A DNA stretch of 64,000 nucleotides from Buttiauxella agrestis (GTDB taxonomy: Bacteria; Pseudomonadota; Gammaproteobacteria; Enterobacterales; Enterobacteriaceae), in assembly GCF_900446255.1 (NCBI RefSeq), contig NZ_UIGI01000001.1, forward strand, positions 2,568,763 through 2,632,762, given 5' to 3'. The notes under the pieces are model-generated. The model was not told where the DNA came from and made no database searches. It worked only from the letters and a program-made list of their open reading frames with translations. A program made the position numbers and the translations under genes. Below, piece by piece: positions 45,407-54,458 of the stretch (the first letter of the stretch is position 1; each line of letters starts with the position of its first letter).

Positions 45407-45964
45407 TTATCTTGCGTAATTTGTTGTTAATACGGATTTAGCAATCACGTTGCTGTTAAGCATAAAACCGACCAGCGCCCCGCTCGCATTACTGTCAATC
45501 GGCAGTTTATCGCTGCTTAAAGCCCAGACGGTAAACTGGTAACGATGCGGTTTTGCCCCAGCCGGAGGACATGCGCCACCAAACCCCGAGAAACCAAAAT
45601 CGTTACGCCCTTGCACCGCGCCTTCGGGCAGTTTCGCCTGTGTTTTCGCACCAGCCCCGGCTGCAATGGCGTGCACATCGGCAGGAATATTAACCACCGT
45701 CCAGTGCCACCAGCCGCTGCCAGTCGGGGCATCCGGGTCATAAACGGTAATCGCAAAGCTTTTGGTGCCAGCCGGTGGATTGCGCCATGACAACTGCGGA
45801 GAGATGTTTGCACCGCTACAGCCGAAGCCCTGGAAAACTTGTTTATTCGTTAATGGCGCATCTTGCGAAATATCGCTGCTGCTCAGCGTAAACGTCTGAG
45901 CCGCTGAAACACTAAAACTGATTGCGGCTACGATTCCTGCGGCCAGGGTGGCGACTCTTTTCAT
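45407..45964 (-). CDS. ybcL: Periplasmic PEBP/Raf kinase inhibitor-like protein (YbcL type)
   Basis: 185-residue phosphatidylethanolamine-binding-protein fold with signal peptide (MKRVATLAAGIVAAISFSVSAA). It matches E. coli YbcL in SFAITVYDPDAPTGSGWWHWTVVNIPA and GAVQGRNDFGFSGFGGACPP, which hold the ligand-pocket Asp/His residues. In uropathogenic E. coli a YbcL variant suppresses neutrophil migration; the common allele does not. Its operon partner here is an AraC regulator. Confidence 0.88.
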   Translation of the reverse strand: MKRVATLAAGIVAAISFSVSAAQTFTLSSSDISQDAPLTNKQVFQGFGCSGANISPQLSWRNPPAGTKSFAITVYDPDAPTGSGWWHWTVVNIPADVHAIAAGAGAKTQAKLPEGAVQGRNDFGFSGFGGACPPAGAKPHRYQFTVWALSSDKLPIDSNASGALVGFMLNSNVIAKSVLTTNYAR

Positions 45965-46075
45965 TGGTTTTCCTCATTATTGAATTGAGTCACCAATGTA
46001 AAAGCTGTCGCTTCCCCGTGTTGTGCACAGATGATTTTATTTTGTGCCGAAACGCTCACCCGATGTTTTTATAAC

Positions 46076-47332
46076 TCAACGGTTATTGAATTCCCACAGT
46101 CGATTGAAATTCACGTCATTGAGATTTCTGTCCGGCGCGATATTGCCGTTAAACGGGCGAGCGGTGGTTGCGGCACTGCCCCATGGCGATAGAGAATCAT
46201 AGCCGCCATCAATAGTTGAATTCATGATAACGGCCTGGCTATTCGACGTTTTGCCCGCTACATACCCGGTCGCTTTTGCCCCTTGATCCCACGCGCGCCC
46301 CAGTTTTGCAAAGTAACCGTTTTTAAAACCTGCATCGGTCGTAAAGCGGCTATTTTTCACCAGGAACCCGTAAGGGTTATCAGGTAGCGTGTTTGGTGCC
46401 AGCACGAAAGCTTCGTTCTTCTGGCGTGAGGAAACGGTGTGGAAATGGACGTTATCAAACACCGCATTCGCACGGCCAAACACGTAATCCACATCACCTT
46501 CGATGTAGCTGTCTTTCACCAGCACACGGCTGATTCTGTCTGTCACGTAGCGGTTTTTCGGGTCGCTGGTGTTCACAAAGAACGTGTCCTGGCGGCCAAT
46601 TAAGCGCACATTTTCGATTTGAACTTTGTCGCCATCAGTACGTAAAGCCACTCCCTGATGCGGCCCGTCATCTACGGTATCGAGCAGAGAGTTAACCACG
46701 CTCAGGTTCATTAGCTGGAAGCCATGGTTTTGCGACCAAAGCACCGCCGCACAGGTTGTTGCCACTGCCGCAGCGGTTTTGGTGGCGCAGGTTTGGTACA
46801 TTTCCCAGGCCGGATCGCCAGGTTGATATTGCGCGTTTGGATTGACCGTTTTCCGCCAGACTTCCGGTGAAATCATCGAGTCCAGCGCCAGCTGTATCGT
46901 CACTTGCTCGGGCTTTTCGCCCCCGCCCAATAACGTCACTGGCGGTGCATCCATCGGAATGTAAACCGTGCCTTCGTACACCCCCGGAAGAATTTTTATC
47001 ACAATTCGCTGATGAGATTTTGCCGCTTTTATGGCGGTGTTCACGGCCTGTTGCACGGTCTGATACGGCGCATTTTTTCCGACAATCCAGGGGGTATCAA
47101 CACTATTAAAATCCAATGACTCAGGCGTCCATGGGTCGTTTTGCGCCCTCGCAATCATTCCTCCTCGAGCAAAGTAATGCTGCTGGGTGAAATTTTGCGC
47201 TTCAGACTGGCTTAAAACCGGCCGGGTTTGGCTGCCCGGAGCCTGCTGGTGTGAGGCGGATGATGAAGTACATCCTTGCAATACCAGAGGGAAACACAGC
47301 ACAGCTAAAGCAGAGTAACGAGTTAATGACAT
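46076..47332 (-). CDS. Pectinesterase-family lipoprotein (PemB/YbhC-like)
   Basis: 418-residue outer-membrane-type lipoprotein: lipobox LVLQGC with Cys21 as the acylation site, then a Ser/Gln-rich linker and a beta-helix carbohydrate esterase family 8 domain. The E. coli relative YbhC has EGDVDIVSGRG, but this protein has EGDVDYVFGRA, which is the canonical pectin methylesterase motif containing the catalytic Asp, and also the RQDTFFVN segment with the other Asp. It may demethylate pectin oligomers at the cell surface; substrate not proven. uxaB elsewhere in the window acts later in the same route. Confidence 0.85.
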   Translation of the reverse strand: MSLTRYSALAVLCFPLVLQGCTSSSASHQQAPGSQTRPVLSQSEAQNFTQQHYFARGGMIARAQNDPWTPESLDFNSVDTPWIVGKNAPYQTVQQAVNTAIKAAKSHQRIVIKILPGVYEGTVYIPMDAPPVTLLGGGEKPEQVTIQLALDSMISPEVWRKTVNPNAQYQPGDPAWEMYQTCATKTAAAVATTCAAVLWSQNHGFQLMNLSVVNSLLDTVDDGPHQGVALRTDGDKVQIENVRLIGRQDTFFVNTSDPKNRYVTDRISRVLVKDSYIEGDVDYVFGRANAVFDNVHFHTVSSRQKNEAFVLAPNTLPDNPYGFLVKNSRFTTDAGFKNGYFAKLGRAWDQGAKATGYVAGKTSNSQAVIMNSTIDGGYDSLSPWGSAATTARPFNGNIAPDRNLNDVNFNRLWEFNNR

Positions 47333-47529
47333 AAGTTAAGCCCCTGTCTTTTATTAATGTTTTATTTACAAAACCAAAAGCCAATTTAAATAAAACATCA
47401 TTTTAAAAACTTGAGCGAGCTGGCATTTTCGCATTCGTCACAAGGAAGAAATCGGTAGGTGGCATTTATTTATCTTTTCTGCCAGGATTCTCACACCCAT
47501 CAACCCACTGAATATATAAGGAGGCCCCC

Positions 47530-47613
47530 ATGCAGTTTTGTGAAGTTGTATTTCTTTCACATCCTCTTGGTGATCGCCTGAGCTCAAGCGTTATCGATAT
47601 CGCACTGCGATAA
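47530..47613 (+). CDS. Possible 27-residue leader peptide before the ABC-F gene
   Basis: Reads MQFCEVVFLSHPLGDRLSSS followed by VIDIALR and TAA. A perfect AAGGAGG (47518-47524) stands 5 nt before the ATG, far stronger than the site of the ABC-F gene. Its stop codon lies within a hairpin (47582-47625). The same frame continues after TAA and a TGA (47638-47640) to a TAA at 47710-47712, with coding-like residues (ending VIVESDEAFYRLTLE), so a decayed ~60-residue gene is the alternative. The remainder of the 47333-47717 gap holds no other gene that I can see. Confidence 0.4.
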   Translation: MQFCEVVFLSHPLGDRLSSSVIDIALR

Positions 47614-47625
47614 TCCGGCTTGAGC
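47582..47625 (+). promoter_or_regulatory. Two-tier hairpin overlapping the leader-peptide stop
   Basis: Outer arms GCTCAAGC / GCTTGAGC (47582-47589, 47618-47625) and inner arms TTATCG / CGATAA (47591-47596, 47608-47613). A ribosome on the leader frame would disrupt it. Confidence 0.45.
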
Positions 47626-47717
47626 GAAGCAAACCACTGAAAACCCTTCCCTCGGGCTTACCGGGTTATCGTCGAATCTGACGAGGCGTTCTATCGCCTG
47701 ACTCTTGAGTAAGCAAA

Positions 47718-49439
47718 ATGAGCACATTATTAACCGCACAATCTCTTAGCCTTGATACCGCTTTTGGCCCTCTGCTGGCTGACATCACCTTTACGCTGAA
47801 AAAAGGCGACCGCCTGGGCTTAATCGGCCATAACGGCTGCGGCAAAAGCACCCTTCTGAAACTGCTCGATGGCACTATTTCTCCCAATAGTGGCAGCGTG
47901 ACGCGTGCGCATCACTGCCTGCTGGCACGTGTTGAGCAGCATTTGCCTGAAGATTTGCAAACGCTGACGCTTCTGGATGCGGTGATGGCGCGTCTGAATG
48001 AAGCGCAACAACACACCGACGGCTGGCGAGCGCAAGCGCTGCTGGCAAGTATGGGATTTGACGAATCGGCGTGGCAACTGACTGCCGGAACCTTGAGCGG
48101 CGGGCAGCACACGCGTCTGTTATTGGCGCGGGCGCTGATCACCGACCCGGATCTTCTGCTGCTCGATGAACCGAGTAACCACCTCGATTTGCCGACGTTG
48201 CTGTGGCTGGAGCAATTCTTACGTGACTGGAATGGCAGTTTTGTACTGGTTTCCCATGACCGACATCTGCTGGATAACGTCACCAATGGCACGTGGATTT
48301 TGCGCGACCAGCGGCTGAGTTTCTTCCAGCTTCCCTGCACTGAAGCACGTGCGGCGTTAGTTGATCGGGACAAAACCGACGCCCATCGTCATCAGGCGGA
48401 ACAGAAAGAAATCGACCGGATTGCGGCCAGTGCGAAGCGGCTCGCCATTTGGGGGCGGGTTTACGATAACGAAGACCTCGCCCGCAAAGCCAAGCAAATG
48501 GAAAAGCGCGTGGACAAATTAAAGGACAACCAGACGGAACTTGCAGCCCTGAATCAATGGCAGTTAATCCTCAAAGGCGAAGCGTTACCGGCGGACCGAT
48601 TGCTGGAAATGGAAAACCTGGCGGTTAGCCCAGCGCCCGATTGTCCACCGCTGTTTAACCTCCCGATGCAGCGCCTGAAAAGTGGCGATCGGGTCGCCAT
48701 TATTGGCCGTAACGGTTGTGGCAAATCGTCGCTATTGCGCCTGCTGTGGCAGCATTACCAGCAACCGCAAAATGACGACGCTATTCGCCTGCATCCGCGG
48801 GTGAATATGGGTTATTACGACCAGACGCTGCATCAGTTAAGGGATGGTGACACGCTGCTTGAAGCGCTGGAGCCTTTCGCGGCGTTAACCGAGCGCGACC
48901 GCAAAATGGCGTTAATCAGCGCTGGATTTGCCTGGTTGCGCCACGGGCAGACCGTCAGCACGTTAAGCGGCGGCGAGCGTTCTCGCCTGCTGTTTGTCGG
49001 GCTGACGCTGGCGCGTTATTCGCTCCTGCTGCTGGATGAGCCGACTAACCACCTGGATATGGAAGGCAAAGAGGCGCTGGCGGAAACGCTGCAAAGTTAC
49101 GACGGCGGCGTGTTACTGGTGACGCACGACCGGACGTTAATCGCCAAAAGCTGTAATCGCTTCTGGCTGATTGATAACGGCGAGCTAAGCGAATGGCACT
49201 CTCTGGACGGGCTTTACGCGCAGTTAACGGGTGAAAATGCAGCTGAGATATCGTCACCAAGACAAGTCGTCGAAACGGTTATCCATACGGAAACGGAAGC
49301 CTGGCTTGAAAGACTGGTGGAACTGGAGGAAAAACTTGCGCAGGATTTAGCGCGTAAGCAAAGCCACCAGAAACCGGCATTGCAGCAGGCGTGGCGCGAA
49401 GAGATAGCCGCGCTGAATCTGCGGTTAGAACTGGAGTAA
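47718..49439 (+). CDS. ABC-F family ATPase
   Basis: 573-residue soluble ABC-F protein with two ATPase domains and no membrane segment: Walker A GHNGCGKST and GRNGCGKSS, signatures LSGGQHTRL and LSGGERSRL, Walker B LLLLDEPSNHLDLP and LLLLDEPTNHLDME. The linker between them is charged and helical, and the C-terminus ends in a coiled-coil-like stretch (LERLVELEEKLAQDLARKQ). Family members bind ribosomes and relieve stalls or antibiotic block. It is not recognisable as EttA, Uup, YbiT or YheS. Its own ribosome site is weak, the upstream peptide frame ending 5 nt before. Confidence 0.9.
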   Translation: MSTLLTAQSLSLDTAFGPLLADITFTLKKGDRLGLIGHNGCGKSTLLKLLDGTISPNSGSVTRAHHCLLARVEQHLPEDLQTLTLLDAVMARLNEAQQHTDGWRAQALLASMGFDESAWQLTAGTLSGGQHTRLLLARALITDPDLLLLDEPSNHLDLPTLLWLEQFLRDWNGSFVLVSHDRHLLDNVTNGTWILRDQRLSFFQLPCTEARAALVDRDKTDAHRHQAEQKEIDRIAASAKRLAIWGRVYDNEDLARKAKQMEKRVDKLKDNQTELAALNQWQLILKGEALPADRLLEMENLAVSPAPDCPPLFNLPMQRLKSGDRVAIIGRNGCGKSSLLRLLWQHYQQPQNDDAIRLHPRVNMGYYDQTLHQLRDGDTLLEALEPFAALTERDRKMALISAGFAWLRHGQTVSTLSGGERSRLLFVGLTLARYSLLLLDEPTNHLDMEGKEALAETLQSYDGGVLLVTHDRTLIAKSCNRFWLIDNGELSEWHSLDGLYAQLTGENAAEISSPRQVVETVIHTETEAWLERLVELEEKLAQDLARKQSHQKPALQQAWREEIAALNLRLELE

Positions 49440-49502
49440 GACAAGGCCCGTTATGCTAAAAAAGTGACAGCGTAACGGGCCATCTGAAAATGGCCCCGTG
49501 CT

Positions 49503-50375
49503 TTAGCTTTCACGCATCCCAAAACGGTGGCGCTGGCATATCGGACATTCTGAAGTTTGCCCGGACCAGGCAGTAAACGGGCGATGGCAGGTGTGACAGC
49601 TGTTTTCAACCAGCGGCAAAACGGTGGATGTGCTTTCAGCGTTTTCAACCACTTTTAGTGCCTTAGGGAAGCAAATATCTTCGCAGCATCCGCACCCCGT
49701 GCAGAGCGTGGGGTTCAAAGTCATCGACTCGCTATCGATCTGAATAGCCGCTTCAGGGCAAATTCTGGCGCATGCGCCGCAGAGATAACACAACGATTTA
49801 TCCACCAAAACCTGATACTCGCTGACCTCAGAGAAGAAAGCCCGGCGTGCCCTCCGACCAGGCGTAACACTGCCGGTATTATCAGCACTATTTTTTAGCT
49901 GCAACCAGTGGCGACGTCTTTGATCAACGGTGGCTTCCTGCGGAGGCAGGATGACCCAAAGCGGTTGCTTAAGTTTTTTGAGCCTAAGATTGAGCGTCGC
50001 CAGCGCAATAACCCAATTAGGGTGCTGCGCAGTATCAAATTCGACAGCCCGGATCTCATATTGCGCGTGCCACATAAGCAGCTCGTCAACGGCTGGCGGC
50101 GTCAGGCTAAGCGGCATCACCAGGCGTTCTTCCCGGAAATAACGTCGTGGAGGTTCAGGCGTTTCAATTGCACCTGTTGGGCAGGCAAACAGACATGCTC
50201 CACAAGCGATGCAGGCATCCATATCAATATGCACACTGTCATTTTGCGCAATGGCAGCGTTCGATGGACATACCGCCAGACAAGCCTGGCAATCACTTTG
50301 CGCAACGATATGATGAACACAAGAGCGCCCAACTCTGATGAGAGTTGGACGTGTGTTTTGTGAATTGAAATGCAT
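49503..50375 (-). CDS. Multi-cluster 4Fe-4S protein of the dms-type operon
   Basis: 290 residues with four ferredoxin-type cysteine groups: CQACLAVCP, CIACGACLFACP, CYLCGACARICP and CTGCGCCEDIC, and a C-terminal Cys4 knuckle (CHTCHRPF...CPIC) like a zinc ribbon or rubredoxin. No membrane helix. It resembles NapF/MauM-like electron carriers. It is the last gene of the operon; the ATG comes 3 nt after the dmsC stop with no Shine-Dalgarno, so it relies on coupling. In E. coli ynfFGH the corresponding place holds the DmsD chaperone, which is absent here. Confidence 0.8.
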   Translation of the reverse strand: MHFNSQNTRPTLIRVGRSCVHHIVAQSDCQACLAVCPSNAAIAQNDSVHIDMDACIACGACLFACPTGAIETPEPPRRYFREERLVMPLSLTPPAVDELLMWHAQYEIRAVEFDTAQHPNWVIALATLNLRLKKLKQPLWVILPPQEATVDQRRRHWLQLKNSADNTGSVTPGRRARRAFFSEVSEYQVLVDKSLCYLCGACARICPEAAIQIDSESMTLNPTLCTGCGCCEDICFPKALKVVENAESTSTVLPLVENSCHTCHRPFTAWSGQTSECPICQRHRFGMRES

Positions 50376-50378
50376 CAA

Positions 50379-51227
50379 TTAATTGATGCTAAAGAAACTG
50401 AATCGCAGCAATATTTCTGCGACCAAGACTAAGCCCCCACCCAGCGCCAGCAAGGATTTACGAATGTTCCCCGAGCGTAAACTTAACGCCAACAGGCAAC
50501 CCCCCACCACCAAAGTCACCCACGCGGTGAGGCGTAAAACGCCCTGATCTTTGAAGGCGTCTAATGGCTGATGCGGGAAGGTTACGACGTCGCTCAGGCT
50601 GACAGTGGCGAGGTAAGTCATGTACAGCGGTTGAACCAGCAAACGCAGCAACGTGACGCCAAAAAGAACCAGCACAGCCGTCACCATGAACTTTCTCACC
50701 GCTTGCGCGGGTAATCGGGTCTGAATCGCAAATACCCATAAACAGGCAACCGCCCCCAGGCTGAACGTGGTACCAAAGAACATCACAAAGGTATTGAAAT
50801 GCATCCATGTCACGACAGACGCGTGGACATAAATTGCGCTCATACAGACGATGTCGATAACCCCCAATAACGAGGCGACCAGCAGCAACAGGGTAAAAAC
50901 TTGCTTTTTCAGTAACACAATTAAGGTCGCCAGCCCTAAAACCGCAAGATATAAACTGGCGAACACAATTTCACGGCTCAACCATGAACTGCCAAAATGT
51001 GTGAGAGTATGAAACGCATTAAGCGGATAGCCCAAATGCGCGGTGGATGCCATCAGTCCCAATGCCCCGGCAATGAAAGCAACCAACATGGCGGGTAATC
51101 CAACGGAGTGTTTTGCTTTCACGTTGAGTGTGCTACTGGCTGAAAGCAATGCGAGGGTGGTGAAAACGGTTAACCCAACAGAACCCTGCACTAACAGCGT
51201 GAAGATAACGAGTGGCCATTCATGCAT
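50379..51227 (-). CDS. DMSO-reductase-type membrane anchor subunit (DmsC/YnfH family)
   Basis: 282 residues, about eight membrane segments (starting HEWPLVIFTLLVQGSVGLTVF). DmsC family proteins anchor the periplasmic catalytic and Fe-S subunits and oxidise menaquinol. It follows the dmsB-like gene by 2 bp and precedes the Fe-S protein gene. Confidence 0.87.
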   Translation of the reverse strand: MHEWPLVIFTLLVQGSVGLTVFTTLALLSASSTLNVKAKHSVGLPAMLVAFIAGALGLMASTAHLGYPLNAFHTLTHFGSSWLSREIVFASLYLAVLGLATLIVLLKKQVFTLLLLVASLLGVIDIVCMSAIYVHASVVTWMHFNTFVMFFGTTFSLGAVACLWVFAIQTRLPAQAVRKFMVTAVLVLFGVTLLRLLVQPLYMTYLATVSLSDVVTFPHQPLDAFKDQGVLRLTAWVTLVVGGCLLALSLRSGNIRKSLLALGGGLVLVAEILLRFSFFSIN

Positions 51228-51229
51228 GA

Positions 51230-51850
51230 TTATTTACTCCCCTTTTCTGCACCCTGGTGCGGTTTGATGACCAGATTCGGATGCGTAATGGAGGAGTCCG
51301 GCAGCCCCTGTACATCACTCACTTCTCCATAAAGCGCGCGCAATTCTTTTATCGGGCCAAATTTAATCGCCCCTAACGGGCAGGTCGCCACGCAAATGGG
51401 TTGCTGACCTGCGGCTAACAGATCGACACAGAAATCGCATTTTGACATCTGACCAGTGGCCTGATTGAGTTGTGGCGCGCCGTAAGGACACGACCAGGCA
51501 CAATATCCGCAGCCAACGCATTTATCGGTATTGACGCGCACAATGCCGTCGCCTGGGCGTTTGTGCATGGCGGTCGTCGGGCAATTCACCGCACAAACTG
51601 GGTCCTGACAGTGGTTACAGGATATCGACAAGGTGTAGGCGTAGACGTTGTTGTGAACGCCACCCTGGCCGGTGGCAATGAATCCGCCACCTTTAACTTC
51701 GTAAACCCGGCGGAACCGACGCCCCACTTCAAGGTTATTTTTGTCTTTGCAGGCAACCTGACAGGCTTTACAGCCCGAGCAGCGCGAAGAATCAATAAAG
51801 AAACCCAACTGTTGCTCGCTAACAGGGGCGTAATCAATAAATTTACTCAT
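51230..51850 (-). CDS. DMSO-reductase-type Fe-S subunit (DmsB/YnfG family)
   Basis: 206 residues with four 4Fe-4S motifs: CSGCKACQVACK, CNHCQDPVCAVNCP, CVGCGYCAWSCP and CDFC...CVATCP. It hands electrons from the membrane subunit to the molybdenum subunit. The start at ATG 51850 overlaps the dmsA stop (ATGA) and has GGAGG upstream; the frame is open 87 bp further but without similarity. Confidence 0.92.
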   Translation of the reverse strand: MSKFIDYAPVSEQQLGFFIDSSRCSGCKACQVACKDKNNLEVGRRFRRVYEVKGGGFIATGQGGVHNNVYAYTLSISCNHCQDPVCAVNCPTTAMHKRPGDGIVRVNTDKCVGCGYCAWSCPYGAPQLNQATGQMSKCDFCVDLLAAGQQPICVATCPLGAIKFGPIKELRALYGEVSDVQGLPDSSITHPNLVIKPHQGAEKGSK

Positions 51851-54225
51851 GCTTTTGCAACCTCCACGAGCATAGTTTGGTGGGAGTTTCCTTTTGCCAG
51901 CGCGGTGATACGCGCGGAGCTGAGCACATTGGCGCAACCGCCGTGGTCAACTCCGTTTGCATCAGGTTGCCACCAGGCTCCTGCCTGCATCGCGACAACG
52001 CCCGGCATAATGCGTGGTGTGACTTCTGCCGGAACCTGCGTCACGCCGCGGTCGTTATGAATACGCACGCTGTCGCCCTGCGCTATTCCACGTTTTTGGG
52101 CATCAAGCGGGTTAATCCATAATTTTTGGGTCTGCACTTCCTGTAACCACGGGTTTGCATACTGTGTAGAGTTAGCGCGGTTTTTACCCTTCCACGTGAT
52201 CAGTTGCAGCGGGTATTTTGCGGCAAGCTTATCTTCCGGGCCTTCATGGGCCGGAACATAATGTGATAGAGCCGGAATTTCCGGGTGATTCATTTGATAT
52301 AACCGCAGGGAGAATATTTCAATTTTCCCGGACGGCGTTGGGAACGGATTATTTTGCGGGTCACTGATATTGTCAGCAAAAGCGATGTGCGGTTTGCCTT
52401 TGAATAAATGGCGGCGGCTAACCTGCAATTCGTCAAATGTCGGTAATTGTTCGTCCGGCATTGCCTTACGCGTATTTTCCCAAATTTGCGTAATCCACTG
52501 TTTCTCATCACGACCCAGGCTAAACTCTTTTTCAATTTCCAGTTTCGCGGCGACTTCGCGCAACCAGTCATAATCAGACCGGCGTTCAAATTCAGGCTCG
52601 ATGAGTTTTTCGGAAAGAATAAGATAATTAGCGGTACCCCAGGTTTCGCCAATATTCCAGCGTTCCATAAAGCTGGTTTCAGGCAACAGCAGGTCGGCGT
52701 ATTTCGCGCTTGGTGTGAGATATAAATCGCTGGCGACGATGAACTCAATTTTTGACTCATCTTCCAGAACTTTTATGGCTTGATGAATATCCGGGTTTTG
52801 GTTAGCTAAATAATTTCCGGCAAGCGAAAATAGCATACGAATATTGCTGTTGAGTTTCTGCGCATCTTTCAGACCATCTTCTGGCGTCACTTTGCTGGCG
52901 TCATCTGCCGCCTGCACCCAGTTCATCACCGAAATTTTTTCTTTGACTGGATTGTCTGGCATTTCAGGACCGGTGGTAAATTTCCGATTCCCAATACCGC
53001 CGTAGCCTCCGGCCCAGCCCCCTTTCTTACCCACATTCCCAGTGATAGTGGCGAGGAGCGTTGACCCTCTTGCGGTACGCTCGCCGCAGTTATGCCTTTG
53101 CGGTCCCCAACCTTGTATCAGCGCGGCGGGTTTGGTGGTGGCGTAATCACGGGCTAACTGGCGAATGGTCTGAGCCGGGACATGCGTAATCACTTCTGCC
53201 CATTCCGGGGTTTTCTTGACACCATCTTTCATGCCCATCAGATAGGCCACCAGTGATTCATTGGCTGGCACGCCTTCAGGCATCGAACTTTCGTCAAAAC
53301 CGAGGGTGTATTTTTCAATAAAATCTTTGTCGTGCAGATTTTCGCTGATGATGACGTACATCATCGCGTCCATTAGCGCGTTATCGGTGGACGGACGCAG
53401 TGGGATCCATTGTTCGGCAAGCGACGATGCGGTATCGGAATAACGAGGGTCAACCACGATAAAGCGCGTACCGTTCTGCTTCATCTGCTGGAAGTAATGG
53501 TTGGTATGACCAAAAATGGTTTCCGTAGGGTTATGCCCCCACAGGATAACCAGCGGGGTTTCGCTCAACGTATCCAGTGTGTTTCCGCTGGCTGCGCTCC
53601 CGTACGTATAAGGGGTCGCAGCTGCCGTATTCCCCATACTCACCGAGTGATAAGACTGGAGATAACCACCGGTAAGATTAAGCAAACGACGCACCATGCT
53701 GTCACCGGAAAATGCCCCGCCGCTAACCGCTGTGCCAACATGCACATAGCGTGAGGCTGGCCCATATTGTTGCGTGATGCGTTTGAGATTATCTGCAATC
53801 AGGGTGGTCGCTTCATCCCAGCTGATGCGCACGAACTTGCCTTCGCCTCGTTTGCCGACGCGTTTCATCGGGTATTTCAAACGGTCCGGGTGGTAGACGA
53901 ATTTACGATAGCCTCGCCCACGCACACAGGCACGCATAATCGGCATATCCGGGTCTAAATCGCCATCGGGCTGGGTGGTGATGCGGGTAACGACACCTTG
54001 TGCAACGTGTGCGCGGATGTCACATTTCCCGCCACAATCAAAAGTGCTACAGGTAGGGATAATTCGTTCAGGAGAAACGCCAGAATTAACTTCAGCTGGC
54101 GTTGTTTTTGCGGCATTCGCAAATTTAACGCCCACAAAAGGAACTGCGGCTAATGCACCGCTGGCCTTAACAAAATGGCGACGCGTGATCCCTGAAGAAA
54201 CATCGCCCTTATTTTTATTCGTCAT
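51847..54225 (-). CDS. Molybdopterin oxidoreductase, DmsA/YnfE-type catalytic subunit
   Basis: 792 residues. Twin-arginine signal (TRRHFVKASGALAAVPF), so it is exported folded to the periplasmic side. A 4Fe-4S site follows (CSTFDCGGKCDIRAH), then the three molybdo-bis-MGD domains (SMGNTAAATPYTYGSAASGN; LIQGWGPQRHNCGERTARG) and a C-terminal cap (NDRGVTQVPAEVTPRIMPGVV). It probably reduces an N- or S-oxide, selenate or similar acceptor during anaerobiosis; the acceptor cannot be read from sequence. An FNR-like site is upstream at 54278-54291. Confidence 0.91.
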   Translation of the reverse strand: MTNKNKGDVSSGITRRHFVKASGALAAVPFVGVKFANAAKTTPAEVNSGVSPERIIPTCSTFDCGGKCDIRAHVAQGVVTRITTQPDGDLDPDMPIMRACVRGRGYRKFVYHPDRLKYPMKRVGKRGEGKFVRISWDEATTLIADNLKRITQQYGPASRYVHVGTAVSGGAFSGDSMVRRLLNLTGGYLQSYHSVSMGNTAAATPYTYGSAASGNTLDTLSETPLVILWGHNPTETIFGHTNHYFQQMKQNGTRFIVVDPRYSDTASSLAEQWIPLRPSTDNALMDAMMYVIISENLHDKDFIEKYTLGFDESSMPEGVPANESLVAYLMGMKDGVKKTPEWAEVITHVPAQTIRQLARDYATTKPAALIQGWGPQRHNCGERTARGSTLLATITGNVGKKGGWAGGYGGIGNRKFTTGPEMPDNPVKEKISVMNWVQAADDASKVTPEDGLKDAQKLNSNIRMLFSLAGNYLANQNPDIHQAIKVLEDESKIEFIVASDLYLTPSAKYADLLLPETSFMERWNIGETWGTANYLILSEKLIEPEFERRSDYDWLREVAAKLEIEKEFSLGRDEKQWITQIWENTRKAMPDEQLPTFDELQVSRRHLFKGKPHIAFADNISDPQNNPFPTPSGKIEIFSLRLYQMNHPEIPALSHYVPAHEGPEDKLAAKYPLQLITWKGKNRANSTQYANPWLQEVQTQKLWINPLDAQKRGIAQGDSVRIHNDRGVTQVPAEVTPRIMPGVVAMQAGAWWQPDANGVDHGGCANVLSSARITALAKGNSHQTMLVEVAKA

Positions 54226-54277
54226 CGCATTTACTCGAAAAGAAAATGCATTATCCGATTTGCAATTAATGATTTAT

Positions 54278-54291
54278 TTGCGTGACATCAA
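54278..54291. promoter_or_regulatory. Putative FNR site upstream of dmsA
   Basis: TTGCGTGACATCAA fits TTGAT-N4-ATCAA at 8 of 10 positions, about 55-65 bp upstream of the dmsA start, consistent with anaerobic activation. Confidence 0.5.
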
Positions 54292-54458
54292 TCTGGATGG
54301 GATCTTTGTAATTTTCAGAATTCATCCCGTTTACGATTAAATTAATTTAAGAAGTAAAACTGCACCACCTAATAAAATGCATCAAAAATAGATTTTTAAA
54401 AATTGAAAAAGATATTTTTGGATGAATAAACGAGAATCGTTTACCCACCCAATAATAC

